The translations under genes and the position numbers were made by a program. A stretch of DNA of 64,000 bases, from assembly GCA_031291235.1 (NCBI GenBank), contig JARLJL010000002.1, positions 186,001 to 250,000 of the forward strand. Direction: 5' to 3'. The stretch comes from Sulfuriferula sp. Lineage in GTDB: Bacteria; Pseudomonadota; Gammaproteobacteria; Burkholderiales; Sulfuriferulaceae. The notes below the pieces were generated by a model. It worked only from the letters and a program-made list of their open reading frames with translations. It did no database searches and was not told the DNA's origin. Numbering within the stretch: the first letter of the stretch is position 1; each line of letters begins with the position of its first letter. This document shows, in pieces, positions 8,009 through 16,761 of the stretch.

Positions 8009-9301
8009 ATGAACGACCACAATACTGACATCCAGTCGGATGCCGATACCCTTGTATCCCCCGCTAATACTCGTCGTGATTTTCTGAAAAAATCTACCGG
8101 CATACTTGGAGCTGCTGCCTTGATGAATCTTGTTGCCCCCGGCGTGCGTAATGCCGCCTGGGCGGGTGGCTCGGACGCCCCCGAAATTACCGAAGTAAAA
8201 GTGGGTTTCATCCCCCTGACCGATTGCGCATCGGTAGTCATCGCCAGCGTGATGGGGTTCGACAAGAAATACGGCATCAAGATTACGCCGAGCAAGGAAG
8301 CATCCTGGGCTGCAGTGCGCGACAAGCTGGTTAACGGCGAGCTGGATGCAGCGCATGTGCTGTACGGTCTTATCTACGGCGTGCAAATGGGTATAGGCGG
8401 GCCGAAGAAGGACATGGCCAACCTGATGACCCTCAACAACAACGGTCAGGCTATTACCTTGTCCGATCAGCTCAAGGCCAAAGGCGCTATTGACGGCCCC
8501 AGCCTTGCCAAACTGATCAAGGCCGAGCCGCGCGAATACACGTTTGCGCAAACCTTCCCGACCGGCACTCACGCCATGTGGCTGTATTACTGGCTGGCAT
8601 CCTATGGCGTCAACCCGTTCACCGAAGCCAAGGTCATCACCGTACCGCCGCCGCAGATGGTTGCCAATATGCGCGTGGACAACATGGACGGATTCTGTGT
8701 CGGCGAGCCGTGGAACGCACGGGCGATACGCGACAAAATCGGCTTTACTGCGGTGACTACGCAGGAAATCTGGCAGGATCATCCGGAAAAGATTCTGGGT
8801 ACTACTGCTGACTGGGTGGCAAAACACCCCAATACGGCGCGGGCGCTGATCATGGCTGTACTGGATGCGTCGCGTTATATCGACACCATGAGCAATCGTT
8901 CCGCAGTCGCTAAAATTATTGCGGACAAGGCTTACGTCAATACCGATTTCGACTCCATCGAAGACCGCATGCTGGGTCAGTACGATAACGGCAACGGCAA
9001 GAAATGGCAGGACGCCAATTACATGAAGTTCTTCAACGACGGCAAGGTCAACTTCCCGTATCTGTCCGACGGCATGTGGTTTCTTACTCAGCACAAACGC
9101 TGGGGCCTGCTTAAGGAAGATCCTGATTATCTGGCCGAAGCCAAGAAAGTCAACCAGATCAAGCTGTATACCGAAGCGGCCACCCAGCTCAAGATCGCCG
9201 TGCCCAAGAGCCCGTTGCGCACATCCAAACTGATCGACGGTACGGTATGGGATGGCAAGGATCCGAAGAAATACGCGGCCTCGTTCAAAATCCACGCTTA
9301 A
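8009..9301 (+). CDS. nrtA: Nitrate ABC transporter substrate-binding protein with Tat signal
   Basis: A 430-residue NrtA/CmpA-family periplasmic binding protein. A twin-arginine signal is clear: TRRDFLKKS with Arg22-Arg23, a hydrophobic stretch, and a likely cut after AAWA near residue 52. Family motifs include KVGFIPLTDCASVVIA, FPTGTHAMWLYYWLA and DGFCVGEPWN. It should capture nitrate or nitrite for NrtBD. I chose ATG 8009 because TGGAG sits eight bases upstream; a frame opening at 7982 lacks this. NrtA also resembles the cytoplasmic sensor NasS, but the export signal argues for the transporter role. It is first of nrtA-nrtB-nrtD under the sigma-54 promoter. Confidence 0.93.
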   Translation: MNDHNTDIQSDADTLVSPANTRRDFLKKSTGILGAAALMNLVAPGVRNAAWAGGSDAPEITEVKVGFIPLTDCASVVIASVMGFDKKYGIKITPSKEASWAAVRDKLVNGELDAAHVLYGLIYGVQMGIGGPKKDMANLMTLNNNGQAITLSDQLKAKGAIDGPSLAKLIKAEPREYTFAQTFPTGTHAMWLYYWLASYGVNPFTEAKVITVPPPQMVANMRVDNMDGFCVGEPWNARAIRDKIGFTAVTTQEIWQDHPEKILGTTADWVAKHPNTARALIMAVLDASRYIDTMSNRSAVAKIIADKAYVNTDFDSIEDRMLGQYDNGNGKKWQDANYMKFFNDGKVNFPYLSDGMWFLTQHKRWGLLKEDPDYLAEAKKVNQIKLYTEAATQLKIAVPKSPLRTSKLIDGTVWDGKDPKKYAASFKIHA

Positions 9302-9361
9302 CGCCAACTGCCGGTTGTGCGCCAAATGCACGCAACCGGCATGTATTACTCCAGGAGCAAC

Positions 9362-10255
9362 ATGATGAGTGCCGTTTATGAAGAAACGCTGCAATCCGGT
9401 TCGACAACAGAGCCGCAAGCGACTGCGGTGATGCAACCCGAACCGGTGAAAATCACTATGGCCAAACCTAAATTTGATCTGAAAGAAAAGCTTGGCGAAT
9501 TCTTGCGCTGGGCTATTCCTCCAGTGCTGGGTATTGTCGCCTTTATCGCACTATGGGCATTGATCGCGCGGGAAACCCCCAATTTGCCTGGACCGGCTCC
9601 AACCTGGGAATCAGCCAAGGCGCTGTTTGCCCACCCATTCTATAATAATGGGCCGAACGATCAGGGCATAGGATGGAATATATTGTATTCGCTGTACCGC
9701 GTCGGTATCGGCTTTGGTCTCGCTGCGCTGATCGGCATTCCGCTCGGCTTCATGATCGGCCGTTTCAGGTTCCTCGCGGCAATGACGGCGCCCATCATCA
9801 GTCTGCTGCGCCCGGTGTCGCCACTGGCATGGCTGCCTATCGGGCTGCTGGTGCTGCATAAAGCCGAGCCGGCTTCCATCTGGGTGATTTACATTTCCAG
9901 CATCTGGCCGATGATACTGAACACCGCAGTCGGCGTACGCCAGATACCGCAGGATTATCTCAATGTCGCAAGGGTATTGAATTTGTCGGAGTGGAAAGTG
10001 TTTACGCGCATCCTGTTCCCCGCCGTATTGCCGCATGTGCTGACCGGGGTGCGTCTTGCCATCGGCGTGGCCTGGCTGGTGATCGTGGCCGCGGAAATGC
10101 TGACCGGCGGAGTCGGTATCGGTTTCTGGGTGTGGGACGAGTGGAATAATCTGAACGTTGAGCACATCATCATCGCGATTTTTGTGGTGGGCATTATCGG
10201 GTTGCTGCTGGAGCAATGCCTGATATGGATCGCCCAGCGTTTCAGTTACGAGTAA
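9362..10255 (+). CDS. nrtB: Nitrate ABC transporter permease
   Basis: A 297-residue BPD-type permease with about six helices after a polar N-terminus of some 45 residues. The cytoplasmic EAA-like loop is present around LNVARVLNLSEWKVFTRILFP, followed by the glycine and proline pattern typical of NrtB/SsuC/TauC. As a homodimer it would form the channel fed by NrtA. ATG codons at 9362 and 9365 are adjacent; AGGAG at 9353-9357 is better spaced for the second, so the true start may be one codon later. It is 60 bases after nrtA and 181 bases before nrtD. Confidence 0.92.
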   Translation: MMSAVYEETLQSGSTTEPQATAVMQPEPVKITMAKPKFDLKEKLGEFLRWAIPPVLGIVAFIALWALIARETPNLPGPAPTWESAKALFAHPFYNNGPNDQGIGWNILYSLYRVGIGFGLAALIGIPLGFMIGRFRFLAAMTAPIISLLRPVSPLAWLPIGLLVLHKAEPASIWVIYISSIWPMILNTAVGVRQIPQDYLNVARVLNLSEWKVFTRILFPAVLPHVLTGVRLAIGVAWLVIVAAEMLTGGVGIGFWVWDEWNNLNVEHIIIAIFVVGIIGLLLEQCLIWIAQRFSYE

Positions 10256-10436
10256 ATGGCGATTGGTGCACGAAACGATTTACGCAGGGATATTGCCAAG
10301 GGCAATAACTCGCAAAAACACGAAGTAAATTTACAAGCAGATATTTCAAAATGCTTTCGTGATTTTAGTGTGTTTCGTGGACAAGCTGTCCGTTCCAAGA
10401 CAACCGAACATCAAACAATTAGCAGGAGCAATTCAA
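10256..10436. other. nrtB-nrtD spacer with hairpin and CACGAAAC inverted repeats
   Basis: An unusually long gap inside a transporter operon. TATTGCC and GGCAATA (10291-10307) make a perfect 7-bp hairpin with a three-base loop and no T-run. CACGAAAC (10269-10276) and GTTTCGTG (10372-10379) are inverted copies around the middle part, with further ACACGAAG and TTTCGTG fragments. It may be a worn intergenic repeat or an RNA processing site. Confidence 0.45.
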
Positions 10437-11228
10437 ATGGAAAAGTTTGTTCAGCTCGACAATGTGGATGTGAAATTCACCACCAAAAAAGGCGTCTACC
10501 ACGCTCTGCGCGATATCAATCTGACCATAGATCAGGGGCAGTTCTTCACCCTGATCGGTCACTCCGGTTGCGGCAAATCCACTTTGCTCAACATTATCGC
10601 CGGATTGCAGGATGCAACCGAAGGCGCGGCATTGTGCGCCGGGCGCGAAATCAAGGGGCCGGGGCCGGAGCGGGCCGTCGTATTCCAGAATCACAGCCTG
10701 TTACCCTGGCTGACCTGTTTCGACAACATCTATCTGGGTGTCGAGCGGGTATTCGGCGCCAAGGAAGGTAAAGCCAAACTCAAACAGCGCACGCTGGATG
10801 CGCTGAATCTGGTCGGTCTGGGTCACGCCGAGCACAAGCGTCCCCATGAAATCTCCGGCGGCATGAAACAGCGCGTCGGCATCGCGCGCGCACTGGCAAT
10901 GGAACCCAAGGTATTGCTGATGGATGAGCCGTTCGGTGCGCTGGACGCGCTAACCCGCGCACATCTGCAGGACGAGTTGATGAAAATCGTCGCCGCCACC
11001 CAAAGTACCGTGGTGATGGTGACGCACGACGTCGACGAGGCCGTGCTGCTGTCCGATCATATAGTCATGCTGACCAACGGCCCGGCAGCGACGATAGGCG
11101 AGATACTGACAGTCGATCTGCCCAAGCCGCGCGATCGTCTGGCGCTGGCCAACGATGCGCATTACCATCAGCTGCGGTCGCGTGTGCTGGAATTCCTGTA
11201 TCAGCGTCAGATGCGTCCGGCAGCCTGA
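10437..11228 (+). CDS. nrtD: Nitrate ABC transporter ATPase
   Basis: A 263-residue ABC ATPase. Walker A is GHSGCGKST, the Q-loop is in VVFQNHSLLPWLT, the signature is SGGMKQRVGIARAL, Walker B is VLLMDEPFGALDALTR and the switch histidine is in VMVTHDVDEAV. It closely follows the NrtD/SsuB pattern and lacks the C-terminal NrtA-like domain of cyanobacterial NrtC. It would drive uptake through NrtB. The start ATG 10437 follows AGCAGGAGCAA; upstream in-frame residues from 10359 look non-coding. The three genes form a minimal NrtABD importer, complementary to NarK. Confidence 0.92.
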   Translation: MEKFVQLDNVDVKFTTKKGVYHALRDINLTIDQGQFFTLIGHSGCGKSTLLNIIAGLQDATEGAALCAGREIKGPGPERAVVFQNHSLLPWLTCFDNIYLGVERVFGAKEGKAKLKQRTLDALNLVGLGHAEHKRPHEISGGMKQRVGIARALAMEPKVLLMDEPFGALDALTRAHLQDELMKIVAATQSTVVMVTHDVDEAVLLSDHIVMLTNGPAATIGEILTVDLPKPRDRLALANDAHYHQLRSRVLEFLYQRQMRPAA

Positions 11229-11615
11229 TCAGAATAGCTGCAGTAAACGGACTTCAATGCCGTTGCGGTAGGGCGCGCTGGGGTAGTAAGCCACAGGTGG
11301 CGGTGGCGCGTAAATCACGCGCGGTGGCTGGTAATACGGCGTAACGTAATAGGCACGGCGATCGCCGCCGCGATAACCGTGATCCCGATCATCGTCATCG
11401 TAATGGCCGTAGTCTCTGCCCCGGTCTTCGTGATAATCGTACCCCCTGCCGCGGTCGTCGTAATTACCGCGGTCGTAATTCCGGTAATGAGGTTCGTCGT
11501 AGCCGCGGCCGCGATAGCCGTCGTCGTGCCCGTCCGCCAAAGCGGGAGTGGCGATGCCGGCCAACAGGGCGAGTGCGGCAGCGGCAGTCAAACGCTGGAT
11601 CGATATGGTATTCAT
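11229..11615 (-). CDS. Secreted Tyr/Asp/Arg/Gly-rich low-complexity protein
   Basis: A 128-residue protein with a clear signal peptide (hydrophobic stretch ending TPALA, then DGHDDGY). The mature part is dominated by repeats of RG, YD, DD and HYR, followed by a proline/tyrosine segment (YYQPPRVIYAPPPPVAYYP). It is highly charged and probably disordered, in the periplasm or outside the cell. I do not recognise a function. The start is set at the second ATG, with AAAGGA nine bases before it; an ATG at 11621 is too close to the same site. It abuts the convergent nrtD and is followed upstream by another small secreted protein gene on the same strand. Confidence 0.7.
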   Translation of the reverse strand: MNTISIQRLTAAAALALLAGIATPALADGHDDGYRGRGYDEPHYRNYDRGNYDDRGRGYDYHEDRGRDYGHYDDDDRDHGYRGGDRRAYYVTPYYQPPRVIYAPPPPVAYYPSAPYRNGIEVRLLQLF

Positions 11616-11686
11616 CTTCATTCCTTTCGTTGTGCTATGCGGCGGCAACCATTTGCCGCCGCAGTAACTGTTCACTCACGAGCGGA

Positions 11687-12007
11687 TTACTGTCCGTTGT
11701 GTTTTTCCTGATAAATGCTCTTGCTGGATTGTTGCAGGTCCTGATGCACGTTCTGACGTTCGGCCGGCGTGTAGCGGCCGTCGGATTTGTAAGCGCGTTC
11801 TTCCGTGCGGATCTGTTTTTGTTGCTGGGCCAGGCCTTTGGCTTCTTCGCGGGTCAGGCTGCCGGATTCAACGCCTTGCTTGATGCGCTGATGTTCGTTG
11901 TATTGCATTTGATTGTTGGTTTCATGATGGTGATATTGATCGGCAAATGCAGCATTTGCGCCAACGAAGCCGATTACCAACAAGCCGGTAGTGATTACTT
12001 TATTCAT
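11687..12007 (-). CDS. Small periplasmic protein with RIKQG-LTREEA motif
   Basis: A 106-residue exported protein. Signal peptide residues 1-22 end in AAFA, followed by a His-rich start (DQYHHHE), then a helical body: RIKQGVESGSLTREEAKGL and DGRYTPAERQNVHQDL. The two helix-loop segments look like repeated, EF-hand-like pieces of a family seen as hypothetical exported proteins in betaproteobacteria; metal binding is possible given the histidines. The start is the second ATG because AAGGAG sits seven bases ahead of it. Spacing of 71 bases to the downstream low-complexity gene suggests a two-gene unit. Confidence 0.7.
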   Translation of the reverse strand: MNKVITTGLLVIGFVGANAAFADQYHHHETNNQMQYNEHQRIKQGVESGSLTREEAKGLAQQQKQIRTEERAYKSDGRYTPAERQNVHQDLQQSSKSIYQEKHNGQ

Positions 12008-12178
12008 TTTCATACTCCTTGATCATGGGTTAGGTGAAAGACTTCCCTGTGGAAGTGAGTTCATCTTAAAACCGCTTTGTTAGTGATCTGTTGCGAAATA
12101 TGAAGCGAGTTGTAACAGTAGGTTACAGTGCGGCGATGGGCTGTTAGACTGCGTGCTTTATTGCAACCGTATTTCATC

Positions 12179-13567
12179 GTGAACCCGACTTCCTTTTCCA
12201 GCTTGCCGTTATCCCCGGCCTTTCTCGCCAATCTTGCAGCGCTTGGGTATAACGAGATGACGCCGATACAGGCGCAAAGCCTGCCGCAGATACTGGCCGG
12301 ACGCGATCTGATTGCGCAAGCCAAAACCGGCAGCGGCAAAACTGCCGCCTTCGGCATCGGCATATTACATAAGCTTAATCCCAGCTATTTTGCAATCCAG
12401 GCGCTGGTGCTGTGCCCGACGCGCGAGCTGGCCGATCAGGTCGCGGCCTCGCTGCGCCAACTCGCGCGTTTCGCCAGCAACATCAAGGTGCTGACCTTAT
12501 GCGGCGGTTCGCCGATGGCGCCGCAAGTCGCCTCGCTGGAGCATGGCGCGCATATTGTAGTCGGCACGCCGGGACGTATGCTTGACCACATCGGCCGCGG
12601 CAGTATCAACTTATCGACCGTGCAGACGCTGGTGCTGGACGAAGCGGATCGTATGGTGGACATGGGCTTTTACGACGAGATCACCGCCATCGTGCGCGCC
12701 TGCCCAAGCCGCCGCCAGACCCTGATGTTCTCGGCGACGTATCCCGACGATATACGCAAAGCCGGCAAACTGTTTCTGCGCGATCCCGTCGAAGTCAAGG
12801 TCGAGTCGCTGCACGCCGCCAGTCACATCGAGCAGCGTTTTTACGAAGTCGGCTACGATGAGCGCAATGCCGCGACGGCAAAATTGCTGCAGCATTTCAG
12901 GCCGGTATCGACACTGGTGTTCTGCAATACCAAGGCGCAATGCAACGAACTGGCGGAGGAACTGCGCGCGCAGGGGTTTTCCGCATTGGCGCTGCATGGC
13001 GATTTGCAACAGCGCGAACGCGACGAAGTGCTGGTGCTGTTCGCCAACCAGAGCTGTTCGGTGCTGGTGGCGACCGACGTCGCCGCGCGCGGGCTCGACA
13101 TCCAGACGTTGGGCGCAGTCATCAACGTCGACGTCACCCGCGATGCCGAAGTGCATATTCACCGTATCGGCCGTACCGGGCGCGGCGACGCGCAAGGGCT
13201 GGTACTGAATCTGGCGACGCCGAACGAACGCAAGTGGGTCAAGCTGATCGAGGATTATCAGGGCAGCCCGGCCAACTGGTTCGATCTGGCAGAACTTACC
13301 CCCGCAGAAGGCCCGCCGCCGCAAGCGCCAATGGTGACGCTATTCATGATGGGCGGCAAAAAGGACAAACTGCGCCCCGGCGATATCCTCGGCGCGCTGA
13401 CTGGCGAAGTCGGGCTGGCCAAGGAACAGGTCGGCAAAATCAATGTATTCGAATTCGTGACTTACGTCGCGCTCGACAGACGCATTGCCGACCAGGCATT
13501 TGCAAGATTGAGCGCAGGCAACATTAAGGGACGCAGCTTCAAGATGCGATTGATTACGCTGGTTTGA
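12179..13567 (+). CDS. dbpA: ATP-dependent RNA helicase DbpA
   Basis: A 462-residue DEAD-box helicase. Motifs are AKTGSGKT (I), PTRELADQ (Ia), DEAD in VLDEADRMVD (II), SAT (III), VATDVAARGLDI (V) and HRIGRTGR (VI). The C-terminal 75 residues (VTLFMMGGKKDKLRPGDILGAL to IKGRSFKMRLI) match the DbpA RNA-binding domain, which grips hairpin 92 of 23S rRNA, so it should act in late 50S assembly. The start is uncertain: GTG 12179 gives an N-terminus (NPTSFSSLPLS) matching DbpA relatives, while an in-frame start at 12128 adds 17 unlikely residues. Confidence 0.92.
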   Translation: MNPTSFSSLPLSPAFLANLAALGYNEMTPIQAQSLPQILAGRDLIAQAKTGSGKTAAFGIGILHKLNPSYFAIQALVLCPTRELADQVAASLRQLARFASNIKVLTLCGGSPMAPQVASLEHGAHIVVGTPGRMLDHIGRGSINLSTVQTLVLDEADRMVDMGFYDEITAIVRACPSRRQTLMFSATYPDDIRKAGKLFLRDPVEVKVESLHAASHIEQRFYEVGYDERNAATAKLLQHFRPVSTLVFCNTKAQCNELAEELRAQGFSALALHGDLQQRERDEVLVLFANQSCSVLVATDVAARGLDIQTLGAVINVDVTRDAEVHIHRIGRTGRGDAQGLVLNLATPNERKWVKLIEDYQGSPANWFDLAELTPAEGPPPQAPMVTLFMMGGKKDKLRPGDILGALTGEVGLAKEQVGKINVFEFVTYVALDRRIADQAFARLSAGNIKGRSFKMRLITLV

Positions 13568-13596
13568 ATGGAAATATGCGTGGCAATGTATCAATA

Positions 13597-13926
13597 TATT
13601 TAGCCAAATCCAGCTATTTGAAACGCATGATGGACAAATAAATCTGGAAGTGCGTTTGCAGGATGAGACGGTATGGCTATCAACCGAGCAGATGTTGCGT
13701 TTATTTGATAGAGATCGTTCAAGTACTGACTAAGCATATTAACAACGTGTTTAAGGACGGAGAATTAGACCCGTATTCAACCTGTGCAAAATTTGCACAG
13801 GTTGAAAAGGAAGGTGGTCGAGAGGTCACGCGGGAGATAGATTTTTATAATCTTGATGTCATTATTGCAGTCTGCTACCGCGTCAAATCCACGCGCGGCG
13901 TATTGTTTCGCAAATGGGCAACTTAA
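13597..13926 (+). pseudogene. RhuM-family protein remnant, frameshifted and truncated
   Basis: Two adjacent frames encode the N-terminal half of a RhuM-type protein. The first reads QIQLFETHDGQINLEVRLQD then ETVWLSTEQMLRLFDRDRS. One extra A at about 13721-13722 breaks the frame, which resumes as VLTKHINNVFKDGELD, STCAKFAQVEKEGGREVTRE, FYNLDVIIAVCYRVKSTRG and ends at FRKWAT. No start codon is in frame with the first part, and the C-terminal half is missing. RhuM genes are linked to mobile and restriction-like loci; this copy is clearly dead. Base composition is more AT-rich than the flanking genes. Confidence 0.85.
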
Positions 13927-14038
13927 ACCCTCAAGCAGCATCTGGGGTTCCCCACGCTCATTGGGATGAACTGCTTGCTGAATGTAATGCGGCTGCATAA
14001 ATCTCTTGAGCGTCCGGGGCCGGTTTGCGCTTTCGGCG
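13927..14038. other. Short spacer with possible coding debris
   Basis: In one plus frame the bases after the RhuM fragment read PQAASGVPHAHWDELLAECN then three alanines and a stop. It has no start codon and is not continuous with RhuM. It may be the tail of another decayed gene. Nothing else is seen. Confidence 0.25.
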
Positions 14039-15244
14039 CTAACGCGTCTGCCTGAATTTCTGCAATCGTTCTTCTGTAGCCGGGTGGGTAGAGAAATAAT
14101 CCATGATGGCGGGGGTGCCGGATTTGTCTGCTGCGATCAGTTTATCGCATTGCGCTTTGCGGGCGGCGGTCTGCGCAGGGGATGTCGGTAGGGCAGTGGT
14201 GCCGGCGGCTGCGGGCGTATTGCGGGCAGGCTGGTTGCTGCCGGGGCGGTCGGCTTGCTGCGCCCGTAGCAAGGCATCGCAGTGCGAGGTGTACATCACG
14301 CGTTCCATCAAATCCACGAAAACATGGCGCGGAATTTTATGCGCATCCAGATATTCCAGTGCATTCTGGTCGGCCTCGCGTTCAAAGTCGCGCGAATAGG
14401 ACATGGTGGTCAATACCACCGGCAGCGTGGCGAGTGCGCTGGACGCGGCGGAGAGATCGCCGGTCAGCATTGATACCAGAAAGCCGATGGACGATCCCTG
14501 TATCGCCGAGCGTAGTGCGTGGCGATATTTTACATGGCCGATTTCGTGAGCGAGGACGGCGATCAATTCGTCGTCATTCTGGGCGAGTTCGACCATTTCG
14601 TCGGTGAAGACGATGGTGCCGTCGGGCAATGCAAACGCGTTTGCGCCGATGTCGCCGCCATCGCGAAAAATGACGCGTATGTGCAATGGCGCGTATTCCT
14701 GCAATGCCGGTGCGAAATCCTTGAGCACGCGGGTCTGTACATTGGGCGCAAGACGGGATGGCGCGAGGCGGGTTTTATCCAGCATCGCCAGCGTTTCCGT
14801 GGATGCCAGATTCAATGCGTCCTGCGGCAAGCGGTAGGCGATGACCTTGCTTGCGGCAGGGATGCCGTAGGTCATGCCCAGCCAGGTCAGCCCCGCTACC
14901 AAGACGACAGTCAGGGCGACAAAATAAATGTGGGATTCGAGTTTGTGGGCCAGCGTGTTGAAAAGGGAAGGGCGGTGTTGCCTGAGCAGGCGGTCTGCGC
15001 CGGCGTTATCCAGCGTCTCGAATTTGCCGCCGTCGGGAAAATGGATAAAACGCGGCGTATCGCCTATGCGCGTGGAGATGCGAATGGCAGAGAAGACAAC
15101 CTGTTGCAGCAAACGGTCGTCGGCAGTGCGGATAACGCGTACCAGGCCGCTATCATCCGCATGCAGCGATGCGGCTGCCTGCGCCGAACTTTTGCCGTCG
15201 AACCAGTAACCGTTCAGTTTGATCATCTCCGCAGGTGTGCTCAT
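14039..15244 (-). CDS. M48-family zinc metalloprotease, membrane anchored
   Basis: A 401-residue protein. An N-terminal domain of about 90 residues precedes one or two membrane helices (HIYFVALTVVLVAGLTWLG), then an M48 peptidase domain with the zinc motif HEIGH in VLAHEIGHVKYRH and a downstream glutamate in the segment SRDFEREADQNALEYL. A low-complexity Pro/Ala/Thr stretch lies near residue 350. It resembles HtpX/BepA-like quality-control proteases, with the catalytic domain probably periplasmic. Its ATG overlaps the TAA of the DUF898 gene by one base (TAATG), so the two are translationally coupled and probably work together in the envelope. Confidence 0.88.
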   Translation of the reverse strand: MSTPAEMIKLNGYWFDGKSSAQAAASLHADDSGLVRVIRTADDRLLQQVVFSAIRISTRIGDTPRFIHFPDGGKFETLDNAGADRLLRQHRPSLFNTLAHKLESHIYFVALTVVLVAGLTWLGMTYGIPAASKVIAYRLPQDALNLASTETLAMLDKTRLAPSRLAPNVQTRVLKDFAPALQEYAPLHIRVIFRDGGDIGANAFALPDGTIVFTDEMVELAQNDDELIAVLAHEIGHVKYRHALRSAIQGSSIGFLVSMLTGDLSAASSALATLPVVLTTMSYSRDFEREADQNALEYLDAHKIPRHVFVDLMERVMYTSHCDALLRAQQADRPGSNQPARNTPAAAGTTALPTSPAQTAARKAQCDKLIAADKSGTPAIMDYFSTHPATEERLQKFRQTR

Positions 15245-16641
15245 TACAGGCTGATGTCGATATCGAAAATATCGTGTACGCCCTCAGCCAGCGAATTGGA
15301 TTGCTCCTGCTCCGCGGCAATGAAGCCCGCCAGGTCGCCGTTGATGATCAGTGTCGTGTGCGCGGCTTTGTAGGCAGCGGTACGCACCTTGGCAAAGGGG
15401 ATAAACAGACCCAGGGTAAACAGTATCCCCAACGTGTTGACGAGCAGCAGCCGGGCGTAACCCATGGTGGACCAGTTGCAGGAAAAACGATGCTGTTCCA
15501 GTTGCGTGTTGTTGAAATGAATGTTCGCCAAAGAGGTAATGTAGTAGGCGCTTACTGCCAGGTAAAAGACCATGTAGGCAATGATGATCGGTAACATGGC
15601 GGTAAACGCCGGTTTATGCGTCGGGATCCCCATGGATAATCCGGTAAACATTCTGATGTAAATAAACATGGCTGCGAAAAAAAGTATCGTGCCGCCCATC
15701 AGCACAAATAGCACTTTGTAGTATTCCCTGGTGCGCACGTCAAATGCGAACGGTGCAGTGCCGTACCGGTGATTGTTGGTGATAAAGGCGGCCTGTTTTT
15801 TCCAGGAAAACGGCAGCAGCATGCCCAGCGTCAGCATACCCAGCAGCGGCCACAGCATGTAAGCCTTGACCGCCTCGCTTCTGGTGCCGACAAAGCGAAA
15901 GTTGATGTTGCGATAGCTGGTATGGCGGGCGTTGAATTTCAGCGAATTGACGATAATCCAGGGCAGGAAAATCATCATCAGCAACCCCAGCACCAGCGAG
16001 AGTATCGGCGAGGTATGCGTGGACAAGGAATAAGCCAGATAAAATCCGGCCGCAATCAGGCGGCCCTTGAGGATCTTCAACGGCTGGGCAGTGTATTCGA
16101 ATCGCGTCGAATCTACCGCGGTGTTGCCGTAAAAATACTGCTTGTTGCGCACTTTGGCCCAGGCTGAATAAATGCCCAGCGTGACGATGCTGAGCAGGAT
16201 ATTGACTATCCATATTTTAAAATATTCAAATCCCTTGCCGCTAAATTCGAAAGGGATGTGGCGCACGCGTTGGCTGGTTGCCGTTGCGGCAAACGGCACG
16301 GCTGCAGCCGGGACGGCAATACCCGACATGGCCGCAGTGTTAGCCGAGGTAGCTTGCGGGCCGGGGGCAGCTGGAGTCAGGCTTAATTCAGCGGTGTCTG
16401 AAGTCGGTATTTCGATTGCGCGTTTGCTCAGCTTGATGCCGAGACTGGCCAGACGGGCGATGTATTTGTCGGCGGTGACGGCATCGACTTTGGATTTCAA
16501 TACGCTATGATGCGATGCAAATACGCGCTCAACCCTGTCCTGTTCCAGCTTGAATAACTGACCGAATGCAGCTTTAACCTGCACGGGGTCGTAGCCCGCT
16601 ACGATCCCGTCAAAGATCAAGTCATATAATATATCCGGCAT
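15244..16641 (-). CDS. DUF898 (YjgN-like) multi-pass membrane protein
   Basis: A 465-residue protein. Residues 1-75 form a small soluble module (DGIVAGYDPVQVKAAFGQLF) of a kind found ahead of assorted membrane domains. After a linker rich in Ala and Pro comes a DUF898 region with the typical opening (IPFEFSGKGFEYFKIW), YSAWAKVRNKQYFYGNT and a repeat of the same pattern (FIPFAKVRTAAYKA). About 8-10 helices are expected. Function is unknown, but DUF898 genes are commonly paired with an M48 protease as here. It is the first gene of the pair. Confidence 0.88.
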   Translation of the reverse strand: MPDILYDLIFDGIVAGYDPVQVKAAFGQLFKLEQDRVERVFASHHSVLKSKVDAVTADKYIARLASLGIKLSKRAIEIPTSDTAELSLTPAAPGPQATSANTAAMSGIAVPAAAVPFAATATSQRVRHIPFEFSGKGFEYFKIWIVNILLSIVTLGIYSAWAKVRNKQYFYGNTAVDSTRFEYTAQPLKILKGRLIAAGFYLAYSLSTHTSPILSLVLGLLMMIFLPWIIVNSLKFNARHTSYRNINFRFVGTRSEAVKAYMLWPLLGMLTLGMLLPFSWKKQAAFITNNHRYGTAPFAFDVRTREYYKVLFVLMGGTILFFAAMFIYIRMFTGLSMGIPTHKPAFTAMLPIIIAYMVFYLAVSAYYITSLANIHFNNTQLEQHRFSCNWSTMGYARLLLVNTLGILFTLGLFIPFAKVRTAAYKAAHTTLIINGDLAGFIAAEQEQSNSLAEGVHDIFDIDISL

Positions 16642-16761
16642 GATGCTTCCCCCTTATGCTCGTTATTCTACGCAGACTCAGGCTGCAGATTTGTGACGGT
16701 CATGATTGCGCGAATCTACGGCCGCATTGTATGCAGTTGTCCGGTCTTATTTTTATTGTGC

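Noticed and set aside
8009..9301. Possibility that this binding protein is the cytoplasmic regulator NasS rather than NrtA
   Set aside because: The twin-arginine export signal and position ahead of permease and ATPase genes favour the transporter.
7988..9436. Long open frame on the minus strand opposite nrtA
   Set aside because: It is a mirror of a strongly coding gene, has no recognisable domain and is rich in His and Arg as expected for antisense of GC-rich codons.
10256..10771. 171-residue frame beginning just after nrtB and running into nrtD
   Set aside because: Most of it lies out of frame inside the ATPase gene and the rest is in the structured spacer.
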